From Desulfobaculum bizertense DSM 18034 (GTDB lineage: Bacteria > Desulfobacterota > Desulfovibrionia > Desulfovibrionales > Desulfovibrionaceae), in contig NZ_FUYA01000002.1 of the NCBI RefSeq assembly GCF_900167065.1, forward strand, positions 166,817 to 230,816: a stretch of 64,000 nucleotides of DNA. The letters run 5' to 3'. The translations under genes and the position numbers were made by a program. The first letter of the stretch is position 1. Every line of letters starts with the position of its first letter. Below are positions 17,072 through 24,237 of this stretch, piece by piece. The notes under the pieces were generated by a model that was given only the letters and a program-made list of their open reading frames with translations, did not search any database and was not told the origin of the DNA.

Positions 17072-18325
17072 ATGGACATCGGCATATCTTTTGGAAAAGA
17101 GCAGTTTCATGTGGAAATTGAAGAAAAAAGCATTCAATCAATACTTATTCCGCAAGAAATTCCCAAAGTTGATGAATCTGAGGAATTATGGAGAGCAATA
17201 AAAAATCCTGTCGGAACACAGCGCATCTCCGAGCTTGTTCAATCTGATGAAACTGTGTGCATTATTACAAGTGATGTGACTCGCCCTTGCCCGACACGGA
17301 AGATGTTGGTGCCAGTGCTTGAAGAACTCGCTTCTGCCGGAGTGCCGGACGAAAATATTTGCATCGCTTTTGCACTTGGTGCCCACAGAAAGCACACGCT
17401 GGAAGAGAAAAAGAAGCTTGTGGGCGAAGACGTCTTGGCCCGAATTCAGTGTCTTGATTTAGACATGAACGACTGTGTGGACTTGGGAACAACGCGGGCA
17501 GGGACTCCGCTTCATGTCTTTCGGCCTGTTGTGGAAGCCGACAGACGGATTTGCATGGGGAATATAGAATTTCATTACTTTGCAGGCTACAGCGGTGGGG
17601 CAAAGGCAATCTTGCCGGGCGTTTCAACACATGCAGCGATTCAGTCAAATCACAAGATGATGCTGAGCGAAAAGGCGGCGACCGGGCACCTTGCCGGAAA
17701 TCCTGTTCGGGAGGATATTGATACTGTTCCGGAGCTTTTGCCCATTGACTGTATCTTTAATGTCGTGCTTGGGCCGCACAAGGAGATTTTGCGCGCCGTG
17801 CTTGGAGATCCGATTCTGGCGCACCGGCAGGGCTGTGCGTTTTTGGATACAATTTATAAATTCCCACTGGATGAACCTGCTGACATCGTTTTAGTCAGCC
17901 CCGGTGGGTATCCCAAAGATCTGAACATTTATCAGGCACAGAAGGCCTTGGATAATGCCGCTCATGCTGTACGCAAGGGCGGCATTATTTTATGGGTTGC
18001 CCGCTGTCAGGAGGGCTATGGCTCTGAAAAGTTTACAGAATGGGTCAATGACGCCCAGACTCCACAGGATTTGATTGACCGTGTTCGCAAAAAGTTCGAG
18101 CTGGGCGGGCACAAGGCTGCCGCAATGGCAAAAGTTCGACAAAAGGCAGATATTTTCCTGCTGTCTGATCTTGATGATGCCGCAGCGGAAAATTTGTTTT
18201 GCACACCTGTACCCAGCCTTGAGAAAGGACTGAAAATGGCGCGCGAGCGCCTTGGTCAGGATGCTCGAATCGTCGTGATGCCTCACGGAGGTTCAACTCT
18301 TCCCGTTATTCAGGGCGACAAATAA
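17072..18325 (+). CDS. larA: LarA-family nickel-dependent 2-hydroxyacid racemase/epimerase
   Basis: This 417-residue enzyme racemises or epimerises 2-hydroxyacids using the nickel pincer nucleotide cofactor. All known key residues are present: Arg71 in SDVTRPCPT, His105 in ALGAHRKHT, His168 and Lys178 in EFHYFAGYSGGAKAI, and His194 in QSNHK; the 168/178/194 spacing equals that of the lactate racemase residues 174/184/200. I chose the ATG at 17072 because GGAG ends six bases before it. The cofactor genes larB, larC and larE are not in the window. Beside a 2-hydroxyacid dehydrogenase and an aldolase, it probably epimerises a pathway hydroxyacid rather than lactate. Confidence 0.88.
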   Translation: MDIGISFGKEQFHVEIEEKSIQSILIPQEIPKVDESEELWRAIKNPVGTQRISELVQSDETVCIITSDVTRPCPTRKMLVPVLEELASAGVPDENICIAFALGAHRKHTLEEKKKLVGEDVLARIQCLDLDMNDCVDLGTTRAGTPLHVFRPVVEADRRICMGNIEFHYFAGYSGGAKAILPGVSTHAAIQSNHKMMLSEKAATGHLAGNPVREDIDTVPELLPIDCIFNVVLGPHKEILRAVLGDPILAHRQGCAFLDTIYKFPLDEPADIVLVSPGGYPKDLNIYQAQKALDNAAHAVRKGGIILWVARCQEGYGSEKFTEWVNDAQTPQDLIDRVRKKFELGGHKAAAMAKVRQKADIFLLSDLDDAAAENLFCTPVPSLEKGLKMARERLGQDARIVVMPHGGSTLPVIQGDK

Positions 18326-18335
18326 TTTTTTATGG

Positions 18336-18364
18336 AAAAGGCCCCGGAAAACCGGGGCCTTTCT
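18336..18364 (+). terminator. Rho-independent terminator after larA
   Basis: AGGCCCCGG paired with CCGGGGCCT, followed by TTTCT, lies 11 bases after the larA stop. Confidence 0.88.
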
Positions 18365-18444
18365 AGGATGGATGGCACATTACCCTGTAGCGTGGGCAAA
18401 GTGGGGAGAAGAGAGCCGGACTGAGCCCGGCTGTGGTGAGCACC

Positions 18445-19491
18445 TTATGGGTGCAGGAGGATTTTGACCCGGCATTCCTTGCGTTCACGAATCAGGGCAA
18501 ACGCCTTTTCTGCGTCTTCAAGTGAGAAGTGGTGCGTAATAATGTACTCGGGATGGACAGAACCGCTGTTGATAAGCTTGAGCACTGGTGCTGTGGTGTT
18601 TGGGCTTGCCAGTGTGCCATAGATAGACGCGTCTTTGGTGATAAGGGCGTTTATGGGCGCCTCAAACTGTGTCTTGCGGTAGAAGGATACCAGACCGAGT
18701 TTGCCGCCGGGTGCAAGGGCTTCTGCTGATTGCGAAAAGGCCAGATCATTTCCGGAGGATTCAAAGATAATGTCTGCACCTTTTCCTTCGGTGGCTTCGC
18801 CAATCTTCTTGACGACGTCTTCATCGTGGTAGTTGATGATTTCGTCTGCGCCAAGGCTGCGGCTGATGTCGAGCTTTTCATTCCAGCTTCCGATCTGGAT
18901 GATTTTGCCCGCACCAAGTGCCCGCGCAAAGCTTGTGATGAGCAGGCCAATTGGTCCGTCACCAAAAACGGCAACTGTTGCGCCCGGGTCTATGCCTACC
19001 CGCTTGACTGTGTACAGTGCCGTTGCAGAAGGCTCGGAGAGTGCGCCCGTGTCCAGACTCATCCCTTCGGGAAGGCGGTAGACGTGTTTCCACGGAACCG
19101 TGATGTATTCTGCGTATGCGCCTGCCCGGTTTTTGTAAGAACCGATGACACCCCGATTCGTGCACAGGTTGTATCGGCCTTCCTTACACATGCTACACTT
19201 GCCGCAGGACATTGTGACATCAGCGGTGACGGCGTCGCCCTGTGTAAAAAGTCCTTCTGGAACCTCAGAACCAAAGCTTGCGATGTGTCCAGACCATTCG
19301 TGCCCAGGCAGTACCGGGTACACAGTGTTTCCGTTCTTGATATATGGATGCTCGCCAGACAGGAGTTCTTCGTCTGAGGCACAGATGCCTACTGCGGCAA
19401 CCTTGACAAGAATGTCCTCCGGGCCGGGAGTCGGGGTTGGGACCTCGGTGTATTCAATCTGCTCTGGTCCAGTAAAAAGTATGGCTTTCAT
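18445..19491 (-). CDS. Zinc-dependent medium-chain alcohol/polyol dehydrogenase
   Basis: This 348-residue NAD(P)-dependent dehydrogenase resembles sorbitol, threonine and galactitol-phosphate dehydrogenases. The catalytic zinc site is shown by AVGICASDEELL (Cys) and LPGHEWSGHI (His-Glu). The structural zinc site is the four-cysteine CGKCSMCKEGRYNLC near residue 96. The nucleotide loop is VAVFGDGPIGLL near 168. Its start overlaps the stop of the metallo-hydrolase gene (ATGA), so they form a pair. It probably oxidises a polyol or sugar hydroxyl in the same catabolic island. Confidence 0.9.
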   Translation of the reverse strand: MKAILFTGPEQIEYTEVPTPTPGPEDILVKVAAVGICASDEELLSGEHPYIKNGNTVYPVLPGHEWSGHIASFGSEVPEGLFTQGDAVTADVTMSCGKCSMCKEGRYNLCTNRGVIGSYKNRAGAYAEYITVPWKHVYRLPEGMSLDTGALSEPSATALYTVKRVGIDPGATVAVFGDGPIGLLITSFARALGAGKIIQIGSWNEKLDISRSLGADEIINYHDEDVVKKIGEATEGKGADIIFESSGNDLAFSQSAEALAPGGKLGLVSFYRKTQFEAPINALITKDASIYGTLASPNTTAPVLKLINSGSVHPEYIITHHFSLEDAEKAFALIRERKECRVKILLHP

Positions 19492-20306
19492 AGTCTCTCC
19501 TGTTCCTGTGAATCACTGTAGTCATACGCGTTGAGGCGAAGCCGTTCGCCTTGCGCCATGAGGAATGGGGTACACGTTGGGGCATGTTCCTTGACGGAAG
19601 AAATGAAAGAGGCAGGGTCTCCGCCATGTTCGGCGAAGGTGCCAAAGTGGCAGGGGATGGCGAGAGAAAGATTGAGCAGGCCTGCGAGCTGCCCCCCTTC
19701 TGTGCCAGTGAGGTTCCCAAAGGCACCGTTCACGGAAAGTATGCCAACGTGAGGCTGAAATTTGTGCACTGTTCGGAAGATTTCCGGAGAAAAACCAGTG
19801 TCTCCACTGATGTAGATTCTGAGTCCCCGGTACTCGATGCCAAGGCCTATTGCTTCTGGAGCCATTGCGCCGTGGTCTGCGTCAAAGACGTATAAGGTCA
19901 GGTCGCGGTCCAGATGAAGCTCATCGCCAGGACTCAGTGCAGTGAGTCGCTGCGAGTCAATGCCCATCTCGTCGTGCATGAGCGTGCAACAGGATTCTGG
20001 GGCTAAAAATTCGGATGTCCCCTGTGCCGCGATGTCAGGAATGGCGTCGTAGTCGAGGTGGTCGAAGTGGTGGTGTGTACTGAGAACGTAGCGGGGACAA
20101 AAGTCCTTTGGCTGGATGAGCTTTGGCGTCAGGCGCTTAAAGCCTTTGTAGTTTTTGATCCGCTCGCCACAGTCTGTCAGGTATGGATCGACGGCAAGGC
20201 TGAGGCCCGCATCTGTGCGGAAAAAAAAGCCTGCCTGCCCAAGCCAGAAGATATCAAGGTGATCTTCGGGCGTGTGCTCAGAAAAGAGTTGCTGGTGCAG
20301 GTTCAT
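19488..20306 (-). CDS. UlaG-like metallo-beta-lactamase-fold hydrolase (putative lactonase)
   Basis: This 272-residue metallo-hydrolase has the STHHHFDHLD motif near residue 80, the HxHxDH metal-binding signature, plus DADHGAMAPEAIGLGIEY and IYISGDTGFSPE (the metal aspartate) near 160-185 and IPCHFGTFAEHGGDP near 220. This pattern fits the UlaG group (L-ascorbate-6-phosphate lactonase and relatives). I chose the ATG at 20306, preceded by GAGGATACC, rather than a start 33 bases upstream. It is translationally coupled to the polyol dehydrogenase, so a dehydrogenase-then-lactonase route to a sugar acid is plausible. Confidence 0.83.
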   Translation of the reverse strand: MNLHQQLFSEHTPEDHLDIFWLGQAGFFFRTDAGLSLAVDPYLTDCGERIKNYKGFKRLTPKLIQPKDFCPRYVLSTHHHFDHLDYDAIPDIAAQGTSEFLAPESCCTLMHDEMGIDSQRLTALSPGDELHLDRDLTLYVFDADHGAMAPEAIGLGIEYRGLRIYISGDTGFSPEIFRTVHKFQPHVGILSVNGAFGNLTGTEGGQLAGLLNLSLAIPCHFGTFAEHGGDPASFISSVKEHAPTCTPFLMAQGERLRLNAYDYSDSQEQERL

Positions 20307-20345
20307 GGTATCCTCAGGAAGAATTGACTGTTGATACATGCAGAC

Positions 20346-20415
20346 AAAAAAAACCGGAAAGGCGGGCAGAGATTTGACGGGTGCAATACAGGGGGGTGCC
20401 TTTCCGGTTCTTTTG
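20346..20415. terminator. Long-stem bidirectional terminator
   Basis: AACCGGAAAGGC (20352-20363) pairs with GCCTTTCCGGTT (20398-20409), flanked by A-runs on one side and TCTTTTG on the other, separating the racemase-like gene from the lactonase gene. Confidence 0.8.
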
Positions 20416-20434
20416 TGTGCGGTTCTCAGAGAAC

Positions 20435-21100
20435 CTAGAGACCCAAAACTTTTCGGATCTGCTTAACGCCTCCTTCCGGGCTGGTCAGCACAGGGATGCT
20501 GACATGTTTTTCCAGAAGGGGACGAAGATGGTAATGGCTGCCCTGAGCCATGACGATGACGTCATGTTTCTCAGCAGCCTTTTTGACGTAATCAAGGACA
20601 ATGGCATTGTGCTTGTCGGCATCGCCTTCCTTGAGCAGTGCATCGTATGCGCCATCACAGTAATATGTTGTGATTTTGCAGTCTTTGCCAGAGGCATTGG
20701 CTGTGTCTGTCAGCAGTTCAGTGGATGCACTGACTGTAGAGTTTGACGTGCACACGAGTGCAATATCGTTCCCAAGAGAGACAGCTTCTTCCATCATGGG
20801 AGTGTCCAGCGTGAGGACGGGGATGTTCACACAGTTGCGAGCAGTTTCAGAGGCCCGTTTCATGGAAGAACACTGCGACAGGATGCAGTCAGCACCAAGG
20901 TTTTCGGCAATGCGGGCATAGTCACAGTAGCGGGAAATGATTCCCGGAGTGGTGCCCTTGTTTTCGAGCGCTTCCGCAAGCAGGGTGTCGTCAATGATAT
21001 TGAAAATCTCAACTTCAGGCACCCAGTCGCGGAAAAACTTCTGCATATCGTTTACCGCGTAGAGGAAGGTGTGAAGTATGGCTACTTTTGGCTTGGCCAT
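20435..21100 (-). CDS. Asp/Glu/hydantoin racemase-fold protein
   Basis: This 221-residue protein has the overall sequence pattern of the aspartate/glutamate/hydantoin racemase superfamily. One candidate catalytic cysteine is in DCILSQCSSM near residue 77; the second half has IALVCTSNSTV near 115 and VIVMAQGSHYH near 185, where two-base racemases normally carry a second cysteine (often GCT). That second cysteine is replaced here, so classical cysteine-pair racemisation is doubtful. The ATG at 21100 has GAGGAG seven bases upstream. It lies next to a creatininase-family hydrolase gene in the same direction. Confidence 0.68.
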   Translation of the reverse strand: MAKPKVAILHTFLYAVNDMQKFFRDWVPEVEIFNIIDDTLLAEALENKGTTPGIISRYCDYARIAENLGADCILSQCSSMKRASETARNCVNIPVLTLDTPMMEEAVSLGNDIALVCTSNSTVSASTELLTDTANASGKDCKITTYYCDGAYDALLKEGDADKHNAIVLDYVKKAAEKHDVIVMAQGSHYHLRPLLEKHVSIPVLTSPEGGVKQIRKVLGL

Positions 21101-21168
21101 CAAAAAACTCCTCAGAATAAAACGTGAAGCAGGGTGCCTTGACGTTGCCCTGCCAGCGGGTAACGGAC

Positions 21169-21981
21169 CTAGTTGGTGACGACGTCCTCGCCTACCGGGT
21201 GCTCTTTCTTCACCTGATTGATGAGAGCAACCATGCGATCGACGATAGCCTGGATGTATCTTTCACCCTTTTCTGCCGTAGCAGCAGTAGGATCACCAAT
21301 AACGCCGTGAACAGCGTGGCGGTACTCAGGACCACTGACAGTGCCTTCGTCGAAGCGGAGCGGCTTGGAAGAGGTCATTTCTGTGGGGCTGGTAACAAAA
21401 GAGCGGTCCAGCAGGGATTTGCCGTTTTCTACAACAGCGAGGTCCATGTCGACGTATTCAGGGAAGAGAGACAGGGCAATGGATGTCTCGGCTTCGTCAG
21501 CATGCCAGAAAGGTGTGCTGAAGATTTCGTCGTGGATGTCGCGGATTGCGTTCTGGAACATGACGGAAAGAACGTAGTAGCCTTCCTGACCAAGATCCTG
21601 AACGGTGTAGTTGGTCACAAATGCCTGACCATGACCAAAGAAAATGATGAACTTTTTGTAACCAGCAACTGCTGCGCCACGGACGATGTCCTTGATCATG
21701 GCTTTGCAGGTGTCGTTGGAAAGCGGCACAGTGCCGGGGAAATTCCAGTGGTGATGGGGATGAGCGCCATACCAGGGGCAGGGGAGAAGAATTGCGTCGG
21801 TCTCTTCGGCAATGCGTTCGCACATGTCAAAAAGCTGCATGGTATCGTGACCAGTAGGAAGGTGCGGGCCATGCTGCTCGATGGAGCCGAGAGGCAGGAT
21901 TGCAATGTCACATTTCTTTGCATGTTCAACAACTTCTTTCCAGCTCTTGTGCTGCCACCAAGGGGATGATTTACCTGGCAT
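21169..21981 (-). CDS. Creatininase-family metal-dependent amidohydrolase
   Basis: This 270-residue protein carries the creatininase fold motifs: LPLGSIEQHGPHLPTGHDT near residue 28, which supplies metal-binding Glu, His and Asp; FIIFFGHGQAF near 110, a variant of the usual NGHGGN loop; and FWHADEAETSIALSLFPE near 155, with the metal glutamate. The family hydrolyses cyclic or linear amides such as creatinine and guanidine-type substrates and includes mycofactocin maturation peptidases. I chose the start at 21981 because GGAGGA lies seven bases upstream; a 48-codon upstream extension is AT-rich and unrelated. The substrate is unknown. Confidence 0.82.
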   Translation of the reverse strand: MPGKSSPWWQHKSWKEVVEHAKKCDIAILPLGSIEQHGPHLPTGHDTMQLFDMCERIAEETDAILLPCPWYGAHPHHHWNFPGTVPLSNDTCKAMIKDIVRGAAVAGYKKFIIFFGHGQAFVTNYTVQDLGQEGYYVLSVMFQNAIRDIHDEIFSTPFWHADEAETSIALSLFPEYVDMDLAVVENGKSLLDRSFVTSPTEMTSSKPLRFDEGTVSGPEYRHAVHGVIGDPTAATAEKGERYIQAIVDRMVALINQVKKEHPVGEDVVTN

Positions 21982-22326
21982 TTCTATATCCTCCAATAAT
22001 ATTGTTCTTGAAAAAGTTTCTTTCCTTTTTTCTAAAACTGAATGCACGCTAGCACTGGAAAATTTCTTGTGCAAGCGATTTTTGGAATCGTGACCAAAAA
22101 ACATGAAAAAAGTGAGAGTTCTCAAATGGAAAGTTTCGTGTGATTTTTGAAAAGTTATTTTAAATCAATATATTATGTGAACTCACTCCGGGAGCATAAT
22201 TTTAAATTATTCTGGAATAATAGGATAAAGATTTGGACTCAAGTGCAGAACTGCAAATTGCGGCAGAATCTCGAAATACACCGCGGCGGTCCATTAGGTT
22301 CCACAAGACAGCCAAGCAGCAGGCGC
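21982..22326. other. Intergenic region upstream of the creatininase-like gene
   Basis: This 345-base stretch is AT-rich near the gene, as expected for a promoter, and grades into the GC-rich composite repeat. I see no coding region or defined RNA in it. Confidence 0.5.
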
Positions 22327-22801
22327 GAGGAGTGGCGGGTGTTTTATTGGGGCGGGGGGGTACGAGACTCCGTCTCGTGCTCTGTAAGAGGCACAGTTTT
22401 ATTGGGGCGCTGCCCCAAGCCCTGCAAGGGGCGCCGCCCCTTGACCCCGCCCAAGGACGAGGCCCTTGGGAATCCCGCTTTCGCTCAAAAAATACGGCTG
22501 AATGGGATGAAAGCTTTGCTTTCCTCTCCATCAGCCGTATTTTTTGAGCTAGTGGGCGTTATGTGTGTTCTTTTTCTTTGCGCCTCAATCCTTTCTTTCT
22601 GAACGCCGGGGCGTTCAAAAAGAAAATGGTGGCAATTCGCAGAAGAGAAAGAGGCTCTCGACGTTATTTTCATCAAGTTTGAATTTCATTCACGCGAAGC
22701 GTGGAGGGAATTCAAACTCGCTGAGGATACGTAAGGGAATCATTCCCTTACGCGGAGTCCGGGGCTGGCCCCGGCCGGGGTTTGGGGGCTGGCCCCCAAC
22801 T
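22327..22801 (-). repeat. Composite hairpin repeat, copy B (inverted)
   Basis: This block carries the same modules as copies A and C but in the opposite order and strand: GGGGCGCTGCCCC, CCAAGGACGAGGCCCTTGG, a long perfect stem starting CTCAAAAAATACGGCTGA at about 22485-22549, a CTTTCTGAACGC-type stem, a stem around TTTGAATTTC/GAATTCAAA at about 22678-22711, GTAAGGGAATCATTCCCTTAC, and GGGGGCTGGCCCCC. The TTTGAATT stem replaces the AAAAGCCGTGC stem of the other copies, so the pairing is kept while the bases differ. Confidence 0.85.
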
Positions 22802-22811
22802 TCACAACATC

Positions 22812-22848
22812 AAAAAAAGCCCCCCGCATATTTATGCAGGGGGCTTTG
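22812..22848. terminator. Rho-independent terminator after the GRE1 operon
   Basis: AAAGCCCCC and GGGGGCTTT form the stem around GCATATTTATGC, with an A-run on the left giving a U-tail for minus-strand transcripts from the HesB-like gene. Confidence 0.85.
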
Positions 22849-22875
22849 AGCTTTCACTGTATTAGGCGCGTGTGA

Positions 22876-23175
22876 TTAAGCTTCAGCTTCGAGAGCCGTC
22901 AGGACGACTTCTTTTTTCTCGCTGAAAGACAGCTCGAATTTGTGTCCATATTTCAACAGAAAGTCTTCATCGGCGATAAAGGGAACGTCGTTGACTTCAA
23001 TCTGTTCGTCGTCATCTTCTTCAGGTTCGTCCATGCCCAGACCGAGCACGATTTTAGAACCTCAACCACCGCCTACTTTGTATTCACGCAGGCGCACACA
23101 GGTGTCGTCGTCTTCATCTTCCAGCATGGTGCGAAGCTTTTCGAGCATCTCATCTGGAACGGTAAGGGTAAACAT
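22876..23175 (-). CDS. HesB/IscA-like selenoprotein with in-frame UGA
   Basis: This gene is split by an in-frame TGA and is missed by ordinary gene calling. Read from ATG 23175 to TAA 22876 it gives 99 residues, MFTLTVPDEMLEKLRTM through REYKVGGG-Sec-GSKIVLGLGMD to LTALEAEA, with the TGA at codon 38 (23062-23064). The Cys-containing paralogue at 35087-35380 reads LREYKLGGGCSSKF at the same place, so TGA stands where Cys is expected. This position aligns with the first conserved Cys of IscA/HesB; the C-terminal CGCG motif is absent. A SECIS-like hairpin follows the TGA. It is the third gene of the GRE1 operon, after the activase. HesB-like selenoproteins are a known bacterial family. The function is unknown, plausibly redox or metal binding. 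Confidence 0.88.
23023..23064 (-). promoter_or_regulatory. Bacterial SECIS-like hairpin after the UGA codon
   Basis: Immediately 3' of the TGA, the transcript can form AGGUUC (including the A of UGA) paired with GAACCU at the base, and GUGCUC paired with GGGCAU above it, closing on a GGUCU apical loop. The loop lies 18 bases after the UGA. A GGUC-type apical loop within about 16-37 bases of the UGA is the bacterial SelB-recognition pattern. Folding was done by eye. Confidence 0.75.
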
Positions 23176-23204
23176 ATGATGTTATCCTCTTAGTTTCGTA
23201 ATGG

Positions 23205-24098
23205 TTACACAATAACGGGGTTCAGCCCGTGTCTGGCAAATCTTTCCAGAACGACCTTCAGTTGCTCCGGAGTGTACTGAGACACTTCCGGAAGACTCTT
23301 GCCAAGGGCGAGGTACTTGCTTTTGCCAAAGGCGTGGCAGGGCATGATCTCAATTTCGTTGCGATCGAATTCCTTAAAGAACTCAGCCATAGCGGCGATA
23401 TTTTCTTCGGAATCGTTCATGTTGGGCATGAGAGGCATGCGGATTCGGACCTGCTTACCTGAGGAGAGAGCAGCTCGCATGTTGCGCAAGATTATGGCGT
23501 TATCCTGACCTGTCAGCTTTTTGTGCTGTTCTGGGTCCATATGCTTGCAGTCGAAGAGGAAGAGGTCAGCCAGTTCGATGGTTTTGTCGAAGCGTTCTGC
23601 GGGGCAGAAGCCACAGGTATCGACTGTGACGTGAAAGCCTTCGTTGTGAACGGCTTCGAGCATATCCAGAAAGAACTGACCGCCAGCGGTGGGTTCGCCA
23701 CCGCCAAAGGTGACGCCGCCGCCAGAGTTTTCGTAGAAGAGGGAATCTTTCTGAACTTCTTTCATGACCTCTTCGACAGTCATAAGGCGACCAGACATTT
23801 CACGCGCCTTGGTCGGGCAGGACTCGGCACACAGACCGCAGTCAGTGCACTTTGCCGTGTCACGGCCAAATTTTTCACCCAGAGGGATAACGGCATCGTT
23901 GGGGCACACGTCTTTGCATGTGCCGCAGCCAGTACACTGGGCTTCAAAGTACAGCATCTGGGGAGTGGTTTTTTGAGATTCGGGATTGCTGCACCAGAGG
24001 CAGCGTAACGGGCATCCTTTCAAAAACACCGTGGTTCGCAGGCCCGGCCCGTCGTGAATCGACATCCTCTGAATATTGTAGATCATTCCCTGACTCAT
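23205..24098 (-). CDS. Glycyl radical enzyme activating enzyme (radical SAM)
   Basis: This 297-residue radical SAM protein installs the glycyl radical on its partner enzyme. The SAM cluster motif is GCPLRCLWCSNPES (CxxxCxxC) near residue 30. Two ferredoxin-like cluster motifs follow, CTGCGTCKDVCP near 57 and CTDCGLCAESCP near 84, as in activases of choline lyase, glycerol dehydratase and hydroxyphenylacetate decarboxylase. GGVTFGGGEPTAGG near 130 is the glycine-rich SAM loop. I chose ATG 24098 (GGAGA upstream). It lies between GRE1 and the selenoprotein gene and is the only activase in the window, so it may also serve GRE2. Confidence 0.93.
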   Translation of the reverse strand: MSQGMIYNIQRMSIHDGPGLRTTVFLKGCPLRCLWCSNPESQKTTPQMLYFEAQCTGCGTCKDVCPNDAVIPLGEKFGRDTAKCTDCGLCAESCPTKAREMSGRLMTVEEVMKEVQKDSLFYENSGGGVTFGGGEPTAGGQFFLDMLEAVHNEGFHVTVDTCGFCPAERFDKTIELADLFLFDCKHMDPEQHKKLTGQDNAIILRNMRAALSSGKQVRIRMPLMPNMNDSEENIAAMAEFFKEFDRNEIEIMPCHAFGKSKYLALGKSLPEVSQYTPEQLKVVLERFARHGLNPVIV

Positions 24099-24169
24099 TC
24101 TTGTCTCCACAGATTGTAGCTTTGAGAAATAGTGGGGAGTGCTATTGCGGTCCCCACAGGAAATATGGG

Positions 24170-24198
24170 GAGAGGGGGCAAGGGCTGTGCCCCCTCTC
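24170..24198. other. Strong hairpin between GRE1 and its activase gene
   Basis: GAGAGGGGGCA pairs perfectly with TGCCCCCTCTC around a seven-base loop in the 139-base gap between the two genes. There is no U-tract on the minus strand, so it looks more like an mRNA-stabilising or partial-attenuation element than a full terminator. Confidence 0.6.
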
Positions 24199-24237
24199 GA
24201 AGGTAATCAGCTTTATCTTTATCCAGCTGAGGCTAAG

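Noticed and set aside
16807-17121. 104-codon open frame before larA
   Set aside because: It overlaps larA out of frame, lacks a domain, and lies in an AT-rich promoter region.
23062-23064. Reading the in-frame TGA as a nonsense mutation that makes the HesB-like gene a pseudogene
   Set aside because: The frame downstream stays open and conserved with the Cys paralogue, TGA falls exactly on the Cys position, and a SECIS-like hairpin follows.
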